The notes below the pieces were generated by a model. The model saw only the letters and a program-made list of their open reading frames with translations, was not told the DNA's origin and did not search any database. Positions 17,159-25,740 of a stretch of 64,000 nucleotides of DNA are shown piece after piece; within the stretch, counting starts at the first letter, position 1; each line of letters opens with the position of its first letter. The position numbers and the translations under genes were made by a program. Location of the stretch: positions 4,441-68,440 of the forward strand of contig JAEWMH010000119.1 in assembly GCA_023393235.1 (NCBI GenBank), given 5' to 3'. This DNA comes from Bacillota bacterium (lineage in GTDB: Bacteria > Bacillota > Bacilli > Paenibacillales > NBRC-103111).

Positions 17159-19525
17159 TCAACCTCCTGCAGGAGTGCCTGCACCGGCGGATTCTCCAAC
17201 GAAGCCCGGAGCCGCCTGCTCCTCATATAAGGACCGGTCCACCGGCTCCAGGAAGCGGTTTTTCTCCCCGGTGTAGCCCACATACAGAGTATTCATGGCC
17301 CGGGTGCAGGCGGTATAGAACAGCTTCCGCTCCTCCTCACGGCTATAAACCGAAGCGCCTGCATCCCAAACGATAACGGAATCGAATTCCAGCCCCTTGG
17401 CCAGATAAACGGGGATCACCACCAGCGTATTGCGGAAGCTGGTTTCCTCCCGCGTCACCAGGTGCAGGTGGGCAGGAGCGCCTGCGGCCTGAAGCGCTTC
17501 GTAAGCGGCCTGGCTCTCCGCCGCTGTCCGGCAGATTACGGCAACGGAAGGGGAACCGCCGTCCCGCAGCTTACCGATCAGCCCAGCCACCTGCCGGGCC
17601 TTGGTTTGCGGCTCCGCCGCCAGCTTCACCAGCTGGGGCTTTTCCCCGCTCCTGCTGAAGGCCTCAATGGCTTCGCCGCCGGGCAGCAGTGCCTTGGTGA
17701 ATTCCACAATCTCCGACGTGGAGCGGTAGCTTTTGGAGAGCCGGAGAATCCCGGTTTGCTCCTTGCCGTACAACTCCTCCACATAGCCGTAGGACTCGAT
17801 CCGCATGTTCGGCGTTATGGCCTGGTTCAAGTCGCCCAGCAGGGTCATCTTGCTGCGCGGGAACAGGCGGCGGATAATTTCATATTGAAAAGGCGAATAA
17901 TCCTGGGCTTCGTCCAGAATTACATGACGGATGCTGTTGAAGCTGTTCCATCCGGTGACGCTCTCCAGCAAATAAAGCAGCGGCGGCACATCCTCATGGG
18001 GAGCGGTTCCGCTGTCCAACTGCTCCAATGTATAGGCGCAGATATCCTTCCAAACCTCCGGCGAAGGAATTCCCGTCGTACCGGCTGCAGCCCGTAAGAA
18101 CAGCTCCTGGTCGGCGAACAGCTGCCGGTAGGTGCGCAGCGGATTGATAAATTGAAGCCGCCGGATAAAGGATTTCATGGCGTTGGTTTTGGTGCGGACA
18201 TGCTTACGGCTCTGCTGCTTCAGCTCCTCTTCGGTACCCAGATATTTGGGGTGGCGGAGCATGGTTTTGTACAGCTTGCGGGCCTGCCGTTCCTCCAGGG
18301 CGGGAATTTCACCCAGCAGCAGCTCGCCCATACGCTCCAGCCGCACATCCATCCGGTGGTGGCGGAAGTCGCCGTAGAACAGACCTGCCAAAGCCTCTTC
18401 GTTCTTCCAGACCTGACCGCCGTAGGGAATCGCGTCGAACGCCAATCCTTCCTCCTCCAGAAGAGCGAGATAATTGCGGATGACCTGGAGAAAAGCCTGG
18501 GAGGACTTGTACGCGGTTCCTGCCGCCTTGGCGTTATATCCCGGCTCACCCGGTTTTCCCGTCAGCATGGCTTCCATTTGAGTGTAGCGGTCCTCAGGCT
18601 GGATAAAGCCGGACAAACGGTGCTCGGCAAAGTCCTGGAAGGTGGTCTGCCGCATATTGTCCTCGCCCAGTTCCGGAAGTACATTGGAGATATAGTCGCT
18701 GAACATGGGGTTGGGGGAAAAGAGGATCATTTGATCCGCCTGGATGCTTTTGCGGTATTTGTAGAGCAGATAAGCCACACGCTGCAGGGCGATGGAGGTT
18801 TTGCCGCTTCCCGCTGCCCCCTGGACGATGAGGATCGGATGATCTTCGTAGCGGATGGCTTGATTCTGCTCGCTTTGAATGGTGGTAACAATACTCTTCA
18901 TCTTGTCGTCGGAGGATTTGCCCAGCATAAACTGCAGCATGTCATCCCCGATCCGGATGCCGGAATCAAACATCAGCTGAAGCTTGCCGTTCTGGATTTT
19001 GAATTGGCGCTTCAGGAGGATTTCCCCGTCCACATGGCCTTCATCAGTAGGATAGCGGGCTGCGCCCAACGTATAATCGTAGTACATGCTGGCAATCGGT
19101 GACCGCCAGTCAAAAACGATAGGCTCCAGTGTGCGGTCATCCAACAGGGAGGACAAGCCGATGTAGATTTGCTCCGGCTCCTGCCCTGCCGGGGCTCCGT
19201 CCTCCTGGAAGTCGATACGGGCGAAATAAGGGGTGCTGCGCATCAGCCGCAGCTTCCGGGCGGCGGCTTGGGCACTCAGATAACCCCGTTCGATCCGGGC
19301 CAGCTCCAGGGAGTTCATCACCACGTCCCCGGCAGCCTCGAATTTAAACGCCCAGTTGGCGTTGTCCAAACGCATTTCTTCCCAGATCATCTTACGGACA
19401 TCGATTACATCGTCCCTGCGGTCATCGGATATGCTCTGGTTTTTGACCAGTTGAGCGTCGATTTCCCGGAGAGTTAGAGCTAGCCGGATTTCCTCCGCTT
19501 TTTGGGCTTCAGGGTTTATGCTCAT
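17159..19525 (-). CDS. helD: HelD RNA polymerase-recycling ATPase, copy 2
   Basis: A 788-residue HelD ATPase, close in length to Bacillus subtilis HelD (about 774). The N-terminal coiled coil (residues 1-75) that enters the polymerase secondary channel is clear, followed by PYFARIDFQE, WRSPIASMYYDY, Walker A VQGAAGSGKTSIALQRVAY (about 235-253), a large insert, Walker B VILDEAQDYSPFQYEI, GDLNQAI, LSKSYRST and the C-terminal KGLEFDSVIVWDA and FYTACTRAMNTLYVGYTG motifs. It dissociates stalled RNA polymerase from DNA. It is longer than copy 1 at 5928 mainly through the mid-protein insert. Start ATG 19525; the HAD phosphatase follows. Confidence 0.93.
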   Translation of the reverse strand: MSINPEAQKAEEIRLALTLREIDAQLVKNQSISDDRRDDVIDVRKMIWEEMRLDNANWAFKFEAAGDVVMNSLELARIERGYLSAQAAARKLRLMRSTPYFARIDFQEDGAPAGQEPEQIYIGLSSLLDDRTLEPIVFDWRSPIASMYYDYTLGAARYPTDEGHVDGEILLKRQFKIQNGKLQLMFDSGIRIGDDMLQFMLGKSSDDKMKSIVTTIQSEQNQAIRYEDHPILIVQGAAGSGKTSIALQRVAYLLYKYRKSIQADQMILFSPNPMFSDYISNVLPELGEDNMRQTTFQDFAEHRLSGFIQPEDRYTQMEAMLTGKPGEPGYNAKAAGTAYKSSQAFLQVIRNYLALLEEEGLAFDAIPYGGQVWKNEEALAGLFYGDFRHHRMDVRLERMGELLLGEIPALEERQARKLYKTMLRHPKYLGTEEELKQQSRKHVRTKTNAMKSFIRRLQFINPLRTYRQLFADQELFLRAAAGTTGIPSPEVWKDICAYTLEQLDSGTAPHEDVPPLLYLLESVTGWNSFNSIRHVILDEAQDYSPFQYEIIRRLFPRSKMTLLGDLNQAITPNMRIESYGYVEELYGKEQTGILRLSKSYRSTSEIVEFTKALLPGGEAIEAFSRSGEKPQLVKLAAEPQTKARQVAGLIGKLRDGGSPSVAVICRTAAESQAAYEALQAAGAPAHLHLVTREETSFRNTLVVIPVYLAKGLEFDSVIVWDAGASVYSREEERKLFYTACTRAMNTLYVGYTGEKNRFLEPVDRSLYEEQAAPGFVGESAGAGTPAGG

Positions 19526-19608
19526 GGGTGTACCTCCATATCAAGTTTAGATAGCGGAAAAAGGGCTGCGGCTCTTCATTTTTTTTGAGAGGAGGCCGGA
19601 AATTAAGT

Positions 19609-19637
19609 TTGACGGGCTATTTTTTTTCTGCTACAAT
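19609..19637 (+). promoter_or_regulatory. Strong sigma-A-type promoter without an obvious gene
   Basis: TTGACG (19609-19614), 17-bp spacer, TACAAT (19632-19637) is a near-consensus promoter, with a T-run in the spacer. It directs transcription into a 120-nt stretch that ends in an intrinsic terminator and has no convincing reading frame. Confidence 0.7.
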
Positions 19638-19643
19638 GAGCTT

Positions 19644-19764
19644 AGGAAAATCAATTTTGGTTTTTCTTATTTTTATTTATGTAGAATGGTGCAACTATCA
19701 TTGTACCATGTCTTGCCACGAACAGCAACACCCGGACGCCTTGAGGGGCGGCGGGTGTTTTTTT
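19644..19764 (+). ncRNA. Candidate small RNA of about 120 nt
   Basis: The interval runs from the predicted start site to a strong terminator (19727-19764; AACACCCG and CGGGTGTT arms, then seven T). A second hairpin is formed by ATGGTGCAA (19686-19694) and TTGTACCAT (19701-19709), with one mismatch. The 5' part is U-rich and single-stranded. No Shine-Dalgarno plus reading frame is evident, although a frame runs through the region. I do not recognise a known RNA family. It lies between helD (divergent) and malic enzyme. Confidence 0.5.
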
Positions 19765-19895
19765 ATGGCTTTTTTTACCCGTATCAGGGGAGCAGGGGAG
19801 AGTTTGGGAGTTAGGGAGTCGGTTGGATACGGTTAGGGGCTTGCGCATACGAAGACAGCCAGAGACAGATTCCGTCTCTATGGGACGGGAGTTTC

Positions 19896-20078
19896 TAACG
19901 GTGGCAGAAGCCTCTATTTTAACAAAAACAGCCCTTCAAAAAATCTAACGGCGGCCACGGCCGCTATTTGGACTAAATGTCCCGCCGCAAGCCCTTTTTT
20001 AGCCCAATAACGTCTTCTGCTTCCGTTAGATTTATGGGAATGCCGTTTTGGCCCAAATAGCGGCGCTCACCGCCGTTA
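19896..20078. repeat. 183-bp four-module element, copy 1
   Basis: TAACGG occurs at 19896 and 19946 and inverted as CCGTTA at 20023-20028 and 20073-20078: two forward modules 50 bp apart and two reverse modules 50 bp apart. Modules are of a GC-rich type, TAACGGCGGCCACGGCCGCT followed by ATTTG, each a small hairpin. The same geometry recurs at 28545, 40958 and 59059. The element fills the gap between helD and the malic enzyme gene. Confidence 0.8.
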
Positions 20079-20129
20079 GCGGTATAAGCCACCCATGCGG
20101 AGTAAAGCAGAGGAGCAGCTTCAGCGGAC

Positions 20130-20158
20130 AAAAAAAAGCCCCCGTCCAGATGCCGGGG
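20130..20158 (-). terminator. Minus-strand terminator without an assigned gene
   Basis: On the minus strand CCCCGG and CGGGGG arms are followed by eight T. No minus-strand gene lies between here and the malic enzyme start at 20362, so it either stops antisense transcription or ends a short unrecognised RNA. Confidence 0.55.
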
Positions 20159-20361
20159 AAAAAGTACATTATATTTAAAGAAAGGGAGTAAGAACAGAAT
20201 AACCCCTGAACCTGAAAAGAAGCTTAAAACAGGATAAAAATCACCTTAAAATTATTTTTATTAAGGTAATATAGCTTTTTTGACCAATGGCTGGAATTGG
20301 CGGGGCAGGGGAAGTATACTGGATACGATTATATAATGGTTTAATCGGAGGATGAATTCTC

Positions 20362-21816
20362 TTGGCAGCAACGACAAGCATTATTATACGCATTGAAATG
20401 GAAAAGAGCGGAGTAGGCTTCAGCAGCGTGGTGTCCACAGTAAGCTCGTTTGGCGGGGATTTGGTGGCCATTGATGTCATCCGCTCCAGCAAGGAAAAAT
20501 CCACCCGGGATATTACGGTGAATATTCCGGTTCCGGCTTACCAGGAGGTGCTGGACGCCCTGGAGGACCTGAACGGCGTTTCGGTGCTGCATGTGTCCGA
20601 CCAGACCTTTCTGGTTCACCTGGGCGGCAAAATCCGCATCGAACCTACCATGCCCATCAAAAACCGCGACGACCTGTCCCGGGTGTATACCCCAGGTGTA
20701 GCCCGGGTCTGTATGGCAATCCACAACAAACCCAGAGAGGCTTTTGCGCTGACCATCAAACGCAATACGGTAGCGGTGGTCTCTGACGGAACAGCCGTGC
20801 TTGGGCTGGGGGATATCGGACCCCATGCGGCCATGCCGGTAATGGAGGGCAAGGCGATGCTGTTTAAGCAGCTGGCGGATGTGGACGCCTTCCCCATTTG
20901 TCTGGACACCAAGGATACGGAGGAAATCATCCGCACCATCAAGGCTATGTCCCCCGGCTTCGGCGGCATTAATCTGGAGGATATCAGCGCTCCACGCTGC
21001 TTCGAAATCGAACGCAGGCTTACCGAGGAGCTGGATATTCCCGTGTTCCACGACGATCAGCACGGCACCGCTGTAGTGATGATGGCCGGTCTTCTTAACG
21101 CCCTGAAGGTTACGGAGAAGGACATCGGCTCTATCCGCGTAGTGGTGGTGGGTGCCGGAGCGGCTGGGGTATCCTGCTGCAAAATGCTGCTGGCTGCCGG
21201 CGTCAAAAACCTGGTTGCCGTAGACCGAGAAGGAGCCATTACGGCAGACCGGACCTATGCCAATGAGATGTGGAACTGGCTGGCCGAACGCACCAATCCC
21301 GACCGGCTCACCGGCGGTTTGTCCGATGTAATCGAAGGCGCCGATGTGTTCATCGGGGTATCGGGTCCCGGTGTGCTGAAGGTGGAGGATCTTGTCCGTA
21401 TGGCGGAGGACCGGATCGTATTTGCCATGGCCAATCCTGAGCCGGAGATTGACCCGGAGCTGGCTGAGCCCCATGTGCGGGTGCTGGCCACCGGACGGAG
21501 CGATTATCCCAACCAGATCAACAACGTGCTGTGTTTCCCCGGTATCTTCCGGGGGGCGCTGGACTGCCGGGCACGCCTCGTCAATGAAGAGATGAAGCTG
21601 GCCGCTTCCCGGGCCATCGCCTCGGTTATCTCCGATGATGAAGTGAACGAGAACTATATCATTCCCAGCATATTTAATGAAAAAGTGGTGGATTCAGTCC
21701 GCAGCGCCGTCATTACCGCCGCTATCGATACGGGCGTGGCCCGCCGGATTCCGCCGGAATTCCGCAGCCTCTGTGATTACACCGGCTACGGCTTGTCCGA
21801 CAGCTACAAACGCTAG
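20362..21816 (+). CDS. NAD(P)-dependent malic enzyme with N-terminal ACT domain
   Basis: Oxidatively decarboxylates malate to pyruvate and CO2. The 484-residue protein has an ACT-type regulatory domain (about 1-80), then the malic N-terminal domain with SRVYTPGVARVCMAI and catalytic region TIKRNTVAVVSDGTAVLGLG, metal-site EDISAPRCFEIE and FHDDQHGTA, and the NAD-binding domain with VVVGAGAAGVSC. TTG 20362 is 10 nt from GGAGG; an overlapping ATG at 20352 is out of frame. A TATAAT box lies at 20332. An N-terminal ACT domain is known in some Firmicute malic enzymes and suggests amino-acid control. Aspartase follows, so fumarate and malate metabolism are linked. Confidence 0.93.
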   Translation: MAATTSIIIRIEMEKSGVGFSSVVSTVSSFGGDLVAIDVIRSSKEKSTRDITVNIPVPAYQEVLDALEDLNGVSVLHVSDQTFLVHLGGKIRIEPTMPIKNRDDLSRVYTPGVARVCMAIHNKPREAFALTIKRNTVAVVSDGTAVLGLGDIGPHAAMPVMEGKAMLFKQLADVDAFPICLDTKDTEEIIRTIKAMSPGFGGINLEDISAPRCFEIERRLTEELDIPVFHDDQHGTAVVMMAGLLNALKVTEKDIGSIRVVVVGAGAAGVSCCKMLLAAGVKNLVAVDREGAITADRTYANEMWNWLAERTNPDRLTGGLSDVIEGADVFIGVSGPGVLKVEDLVRMAEDRIVFAMANPEPEIDPELAEPHVRVLATGRSDYPNQINNVLCFPGIFRGALDCRARLVNEEMKLAASRAIASVISDDEVNENYIIPSIFNEKVVDSVRSAVITAAIDTGVARRIPPEFRSLCDYTGYGLSDSYKR

Positions 21817-21859
21817 GAGTTCAGCGGAAGAAACGCAGCGAAATAAAGGAGACAGCCCT

Positions 21860-23278
21860 ATGGAAACCCGTACGGAGAAGGATTTTCTTGGAGAAAAGCA
21901 GGTTCCCGCCCAAGCCTATTACGGCATCCAGACCATCCGGGCAGTTGAGAACTTCCCGATTACCGGCGTGCCTGTGCACCGGACTCTGGTGAAGGCATTG
22001 GCCGAGGTGAAAAAGGCAGCGGCCCGCGCCAACATGGAGGCGCATCTGCTGAACCGCAGAGTGGGCGAGGCCATTGTCCAGGCGGCCGAGGAAACGGCGG
22101 AGGGAAAGCTGGACCGGGAATTTATTGTGGATTCCATTCAAGGCGGCGCAGGCACCTCCATCAATATGAACATGAACGAGGTCCTGGCCAACCGGGCCTT
22201 GGAGCTGTTGGGCAAGCAGAAGGGGGAATACTTCCACTGCAGCCCCAATAACCATGTCAACATGTCCCAGTCCACCAATGACGTCATTCCCACCGCCCTG
22301 CGGATTGCCTCCTATTGGCTGTCCCAGGAGCTGCTGGGGGCGATGGACCGGACTACAGCCGAAATCCGGGAGAAGGCCAAGTCCTTTGACGATGTGATCA
22401 AAATGGGGCGCACCCATCTACAGGATGCGGTGCCCATCCGCATGGGCCAGGAATTCGCGGCTTATGCTGCCGTCCTGGAGCGGGACCGGGAGCGCATCCG
22501 CCGTGCCGGGGCCGAGCTTCTTACTGTGAATATGGGCGCCACTGCCGTTGGCACCGGGTTAAACGCCAAGCCGGAATATATCGCCCGGGTATCCGAATGT
22601 CTGTCCGAGCAGCTGGGGCTTCCCGTTCATCCCGCAGCCGACCTGGTGGATGCCACCCAGAATACGGATGCCTATACGGAGCTGTCTGCAGCCCTCAAGG
22701 TCTGCGCCGTGAACCTGTCCAAAATCTGCAACGACATCCGCCTGATGGCCTCCGGGCCCCGCGTGGGCCTGTATGAGCTTCTGCTGCCGGCGCGTCAACC
22801 CGGCTCCTCCATCATGCCCGGGAAAGTCAATCCGGTAATGGCGGAGGTTATGAATCAGGTAGCCTTCCAGGTCATGGGCAACGACCATACCATCTGTGTG
22901 GCCTGTGAGGCGGGCCAGTTCGAATTGAATGTCATGGGACCGGTGATTGCCTTTAATCTGCTGCAGTCCCTCCAGATCATGACACGGGGGCTGGATGCTT
23001 TCCGGGAATTCGCCCTGGAAGGGATGGAGGCCAACCGGGAGGGCTGCCGCCGCTACGTGGAACAGAGCTTCGGCGTTATTACAGCCCTGAACCCCCATCT
23101 GGGTTATGAGGTGGCTGCCCAGTTGGTGAAGGAGGCCATGAAATCCGGCCGTACTGTCAAGGAGATCATTACGGAGAAGCATCTTTTGTCACCGGAGGAG
23201 CTGGAGGAGATCCTTGATCCGTACCAGATGACATCACCGGGGATAGCGGGAGCACGCTTTTTGGAGGAGCAGGGGTAA
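21860..23278 (+). CDS. aspA: Aspartate ammonia-lyase
   Basis: Cytoplasmic enzyme of the fumarase/aspartase superfamily that deaminates L-aspartate to fumarate and ammonia. The 472-residue protein shows the N-terminal EKDFLGEKQVPAQAYYGIQT typical of aspartase, the QGGAGTSINMNMNEVLANRA block, HVNMSQSTNDVIPTA, MGRTHLQDAVPI and the signature GSSIMPGKVNPV with the catalytic serine loop. Start ATG 21860 has AAAGGAG 9 nt upstream, 43 bp after the malic enzyme stop, so they are probably cotranscribed. The lyase could in principle act as fumarase, but the N-terminal motif favours aspartase. Confidence 0.93.
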   Translation: METRTEKDFLGEKQVPAQAYYGIQTIRAVENFPITGVPVHRTLVKALAEVKKAAARANMEAHLLNRRVGEAIVQAAEETAEGKLDREFIVDSIQGGAGTSINMNMNEVLANRALELLGKQKGEYFHCSPNNHVNMSQSTNDVIPTALRIASYWLSQELLGAMDRTTAEIREKAKSFDDVIKMGRTHLQDAVPIRMGQEFAAYAAVLERDRERIRRAGAELLTVNMGATAVGTGLNAKPEYIARVSECLSEQLGLPVHPAADLVDATQNTDAYTELSAALKVCAVNLSKICNDIRLMASGPRVGLYELLLPARQPGSSIMPGKVNPVMAEVMNQVAFQVMGNDHTICVACEAGQFELNVMGPVIAFNLLQSLQIMTRGLDAFREFALEGMEANREGCRRYVEQSFGVITALNPHLGYEVAAQLVKEAMKSGRTVKEIITEKHLLSPEELEEILDPYQMTSPGIAGARFLEEQG

Positions 23279-23398
23279 CGGATTTCATTTATTCACACGA
23301 TATTCATGCTATCTTCATCCCACCTTCATGATTCAAAAGAAAATCAATGATATTCTTAGTCATGTAACCCGGTTCGCATGAAATTCTTCAACAAAGCG

Positions 23399-23413
23399 TT
23401 ATAATAAGAAAGT
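23399..23413 (+). promoter_or_regulatory. Possible PerR-like site at the ahpC promoter
   Basis: TTATAATAAGAAAGT matches about two thirds of the PerR box (TTATAAT-N-ATTATAA as I recall it), overlapping a TATAAT -10 at 23400-23405. PerR control of ahpCF by peroxide is established in Bacillus; here the site is only a moderate match. Confidence 0.35.
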
Positions 23414-23442
23414 AAATATAAACCTTAGGAGGGAATTACAGT

Positions 23443-24006
23443 ATGTCTCTGATTGGAAAAGAAGTGCTCCCGTTTCAAGCGTCCGCTTTCCGCAACGGCA
23501 ATTTCGTCGATGTTTCCCAAGAGGATTTCAAAGGAAAATGGAGTGTAGTTTGCTTCTATCCGGCAGACTTTACCTTTGTTTGCCCCACTGAACTGGAGGA
23601 TCTGCAGAATCAATACGAAACCCTGAAGGGACTTGGAGTGGAGGTATATTCCGTTTCCACGGACACCCACTTCACCCACAAGGCTTGGCATGATACCTCC
23701 GATGCCATCGGCAAAATCACCTACACCATGATCGGTGACCCGTCCCACACCATCTCCCGCAACTTCGACGTGCTGGACGAAGCCAGCGGCCTGGCTGACC
23801 GCGGCACCTTCATTATCGACCCGGACGGCGTGATCCAATCCGTTGAAATTAATGCCGGCGGAATCGGCCGTGACGCAAGCATCGTGGTAAGCAAAATCAA
23901 GGCGGCCCAATATGTGCGCAATCACCCGGGTGAAGTTTGCCCTGCCAAGTGGCAAGAAGGCGGCGAAACTCTGAAGCCGAGCCTTGATCTCGTAGGAAAA
24001 ATTTAA
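23443..24006 (+). CDS. ahpC: Alkyl hydroperoxide reductase peroxiredoxin subunit
   Basis: A 187-residue 2-Cys peroxiredoxin that reduces organic hydroperoxides, H2O2 and peroxynitrite. The peroxidatic cysteine lies in FYPADFTFVCPTEL (about residue 47) and the resolving cysteine in GEVCPAKWQEG near the C-terminus (about 166), in the typical GEVCPA context. Start ATG 23443 follows TTAGGAGGG. The partner reductase gene ahpF starts 13 bp after the stop, forming a canonical ahpCF operon. Confidence 0.97.
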   Translation: MSLIGKEVLPFQASAFRNGNFVDVSQEDFKGKWSVVCFYPADFTFVCPTELEDLQNQYETLKGLGVEVYSVSTDTHFTHKAWHDTSDAIGKITYTMIGDPSHTISRNFDVLDEASGLADRGTFIIDPDGVIQSVEINAGGIGRDASIVVSKIKAAQYVRNHPGEVCPAKWQEGGETLKPSLDLVGKI

Positions 24007-24019
24007 GGGGCTGAGAATA

Positions 24020-25552
24020 ATGGCCTTAGAAGCCGATATTAAAGCGCAGCTTGCCCAATACCTGCAGCTTCTGGAAGGGGATCTCCTTCTTCAAGTAAGC
24101 GCAGGAGCGGATGCTGCTTCGGCCGAGATGCTGGCCCTCGTTGAGGAAATCGCCGGCATGTCGCCCCGGATCAAGGTGGAGAAAACCGCCTTGGCCAGAA
24201 CCCCCAGCTTCAGCGTGAACCGCGCAGGAGCGGGGGATAGCGGGATCGTATTTGCCGGCGTTCCGCTGGGTCATGAATTTACCTCCCTGGTGTTGGCGCT
24301 CCTGCAGGTAAGCGGGAGAGCCCCCAAGGTGGAGGAGGCTGTCATCCAGCAGATCAAAGCTATTAAGGGCGAATACCATTTTGAAACCTATGTCAGCTTG
24401 ACCTGCCATAACTGTCCTGACGTGGTACAGGCTCTGAACGTCATGAGCGTGCTCAATCCGGGTATTACCCATACCATGATTGACGGCGGTGTGTTCAAGA
24501 ACGAGGTGGAGAGCAAGGAAATCATGGGTGTGCCCGCCGTGTTCCTAAACGGCGAGTTCTTCAACAGCGGACGCACCTCTCTGGAGGAGATCCTGGCCAA
24601 GCTGGGCAGCGGACAGGATACCAGCCAGTTGTCTGCCAAGGAGCCCTACGATGTTCTGGTGGTAGGCGGTGGCCCCGCCGGCGCCAGCGCAGCCATCTAT
24701 GCAGCCCGTAAGGGCATCCGCACCGGCATTGTGGCTGAACGCTTCGGCGGACAGGTGCTGGACACTCTGGGCATCGAGAATTTCATCAGCATGACCTATA
24801 CCGAAGGCCCCAAGCTGGCTGCCAGCCTGGAGGCGCATGTGAACGAATACCCCATTGATGTGATGAAGGCCCAACGGGTCAGACGTCTGGATAAGAAGGA
24901 CTATATTGAGGTAGAGCTGGAGAGCGGTGCCGTGCTCAAAAGCAAAACCGTCATTCTTTCCACCGGCGCCCGCTGGCGCAACACCGGTGTCCCCGGCGAA
25001 GCCGAGTTCAAGAACAAGGGTGTGGCCTATTGCCCCCACTGTGACGGACCTCTGTTTGCCGGCAAACATGTGGCTGTAATCGGCGGAGGCAACTCCGGCA
25101 TTGAAGCGGCTATTGATTTGGCCGGGGTTGTGAAGCATGTGACGGTTCTGGAGTTTATGCCGGAGCTAAAGGCGGACGAGGTGCTCCAGAAGCGGCTTTA
25201 CAGCCTGCCCAACGTGACGGTGCTGAAGAACGTGCAGACCAAGGAAATCACCGGAGACAACAAGGTGAACGGGCTCACGTACCTGATGCGCGACAGCGGG
25301 GAGGAGCAGCACATTGAGCTGGAGGGAGTATTCGTCCAGATCGGACTGGTGCCCAACACCGAGTGGCTGGAGGATACCGTTGAGCGCACCCGCTTCGGCG
25401 AGATTGTAGTGGACCGCCATGGCGCAACCAGTATGCCCGGTGTATTTGCGGCCGGGGATTGCACCAACAGCGCCTACAAGCAGATCATCATTTCCATGGG
25501 CTCCGGCGCTACTGCGGCCTTGGGCGCTTTCGATTATATGATCCGCAATTAG
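24020..25552 (+). CDS. ahpF: Alkyl hydroperoxide reductase subunit F (NADH-peroxiredoxin reductase)
   Basis: A 510-residue flavoprotein that regenerates AhpC with NADH. Order of parts: N-terminal double thioredoxin-like domain with active-site CHNCPDVV (about 129-136), then the thioredoxin-reductase-like module with FAD motif VLVVGGGPAGASAAIYAARKG, the second redox pair YCPHCDGPLF (about 337-346), NADH motif VAVIGGGNSGIEAA, and the C-terminal FAD motif GVFAAGDCTN. Length matches the family (about 509-520). Cotranscribed with ahpC. Confidence 0.97.
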   Translation: MALEADIKAQLAQYLQLLEGDLLLQVSAGADAASAEMLALVEEIAGMSPRIKVEKTALARTPSFSVNRAGAGDSGIVFAGVPLGHEFTSLVLALLQVSGRAPKVEEAVIQQIKAIKGEYHFETYVSLTCHNCPDVVQALNVMSVLNPGITHTMIDGGVFKNEVESKEIMGVPAVFLNGEFFNSGRTSLEEILAKLGSGQDTSQLSAKEPYDVLVVGGGPAGASAAIYAARKGIRTGIVAERFGGQVLDTLGIENFISMTYTEGPKLAASLEAHVNEYPIDVMKAQRVRRLDKKDYIEVELESGAVLKSKTVILSTGARWRNTGVPGEAEFKNKGVAYCPHCDGPLFAGKHVAVIGGGNSGIEAAIDLAGVVKHVTVLEFMPELKADEVLQKRLYSLPNVTVLKNVQTKEITGDNKVNGLTYLMRDSGEEQHIELEGVFVQIGLVPNTEWLEDTVERTRFGEIVVDRHGATSMPGVFAAGDCTNSAYKQIIISMGSGATAALGAFDYMIRN

Positions 25553-25590
25553 CAGCAAGCAGGCGACCTGACAAACCATGTAAATTGTTC

Positions 25591-25620
25591 TTGTCAGCCG
25601 GCTTGCCCCTGTGCTATCAT
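25591..25620 (+). promoter_or_regulatory. Promoter of the ABC exporter operon
   Basis: TTGTCA (25591-25596), 18-bp spacer, TATCAT (25615-25620) places a start site near 25627, just before the structured leader. The upstream strand is part of a long imperfect hairpin after ahpF. Confidence 0.6.
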
Positions 25621-25633
25621 GGGGAACAATAAT

Positions 25634-25740
25634 TGGAAGGGCTTCTAGGGAGCCGGGGCTGCTGCGGGCAGCCGCCGAACCGAGCGAGGCCGGCGCGTAC
25701 CATACCATATGCGCAACACCGTAGGAATAAAAGACCTTCG
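25634..25740 (+). promoter_or_regulatory. ykkC-family-like riboswitch aptamer before the ABC exporter
   Basis: Blocks appear in ykkC order: CTAGGG..CCG (25645-25654), a P2 hairpin (GGCTGC and GCAGCC), CCGAGCG (25680-25686), a P3 hairpin (GCGC and GCGC around 25694-25714), then ACACCG..GGAATAAAAG (25716-25732). A closing helix GAAGG (25636-25640) with CCTTC (25735-25739) would compete with the terminator stem that also uses AAGACC. Differences from the guanidine-I consensus as I remember it (AG for UU before CCG, GAACC for GGUCC) leave the ligand class open: guanidine, ppGpp, PRPP or a variant. Confidence 0.6.

Noticed and set aside
19585..19836. An 83-codon frame across the small-RNA candidate.
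   Set aside because: It overlaps the promoter and the terminator, has no usable start with ribosome-binding site, and the composition is unlike a protein.
19896..20078. CRISPR-like array, because of regular 50-bp spacing.
   Set aside because: Only two modules per orientation, modules are not identical, orientation flips in the middle, and there are no cas genes.
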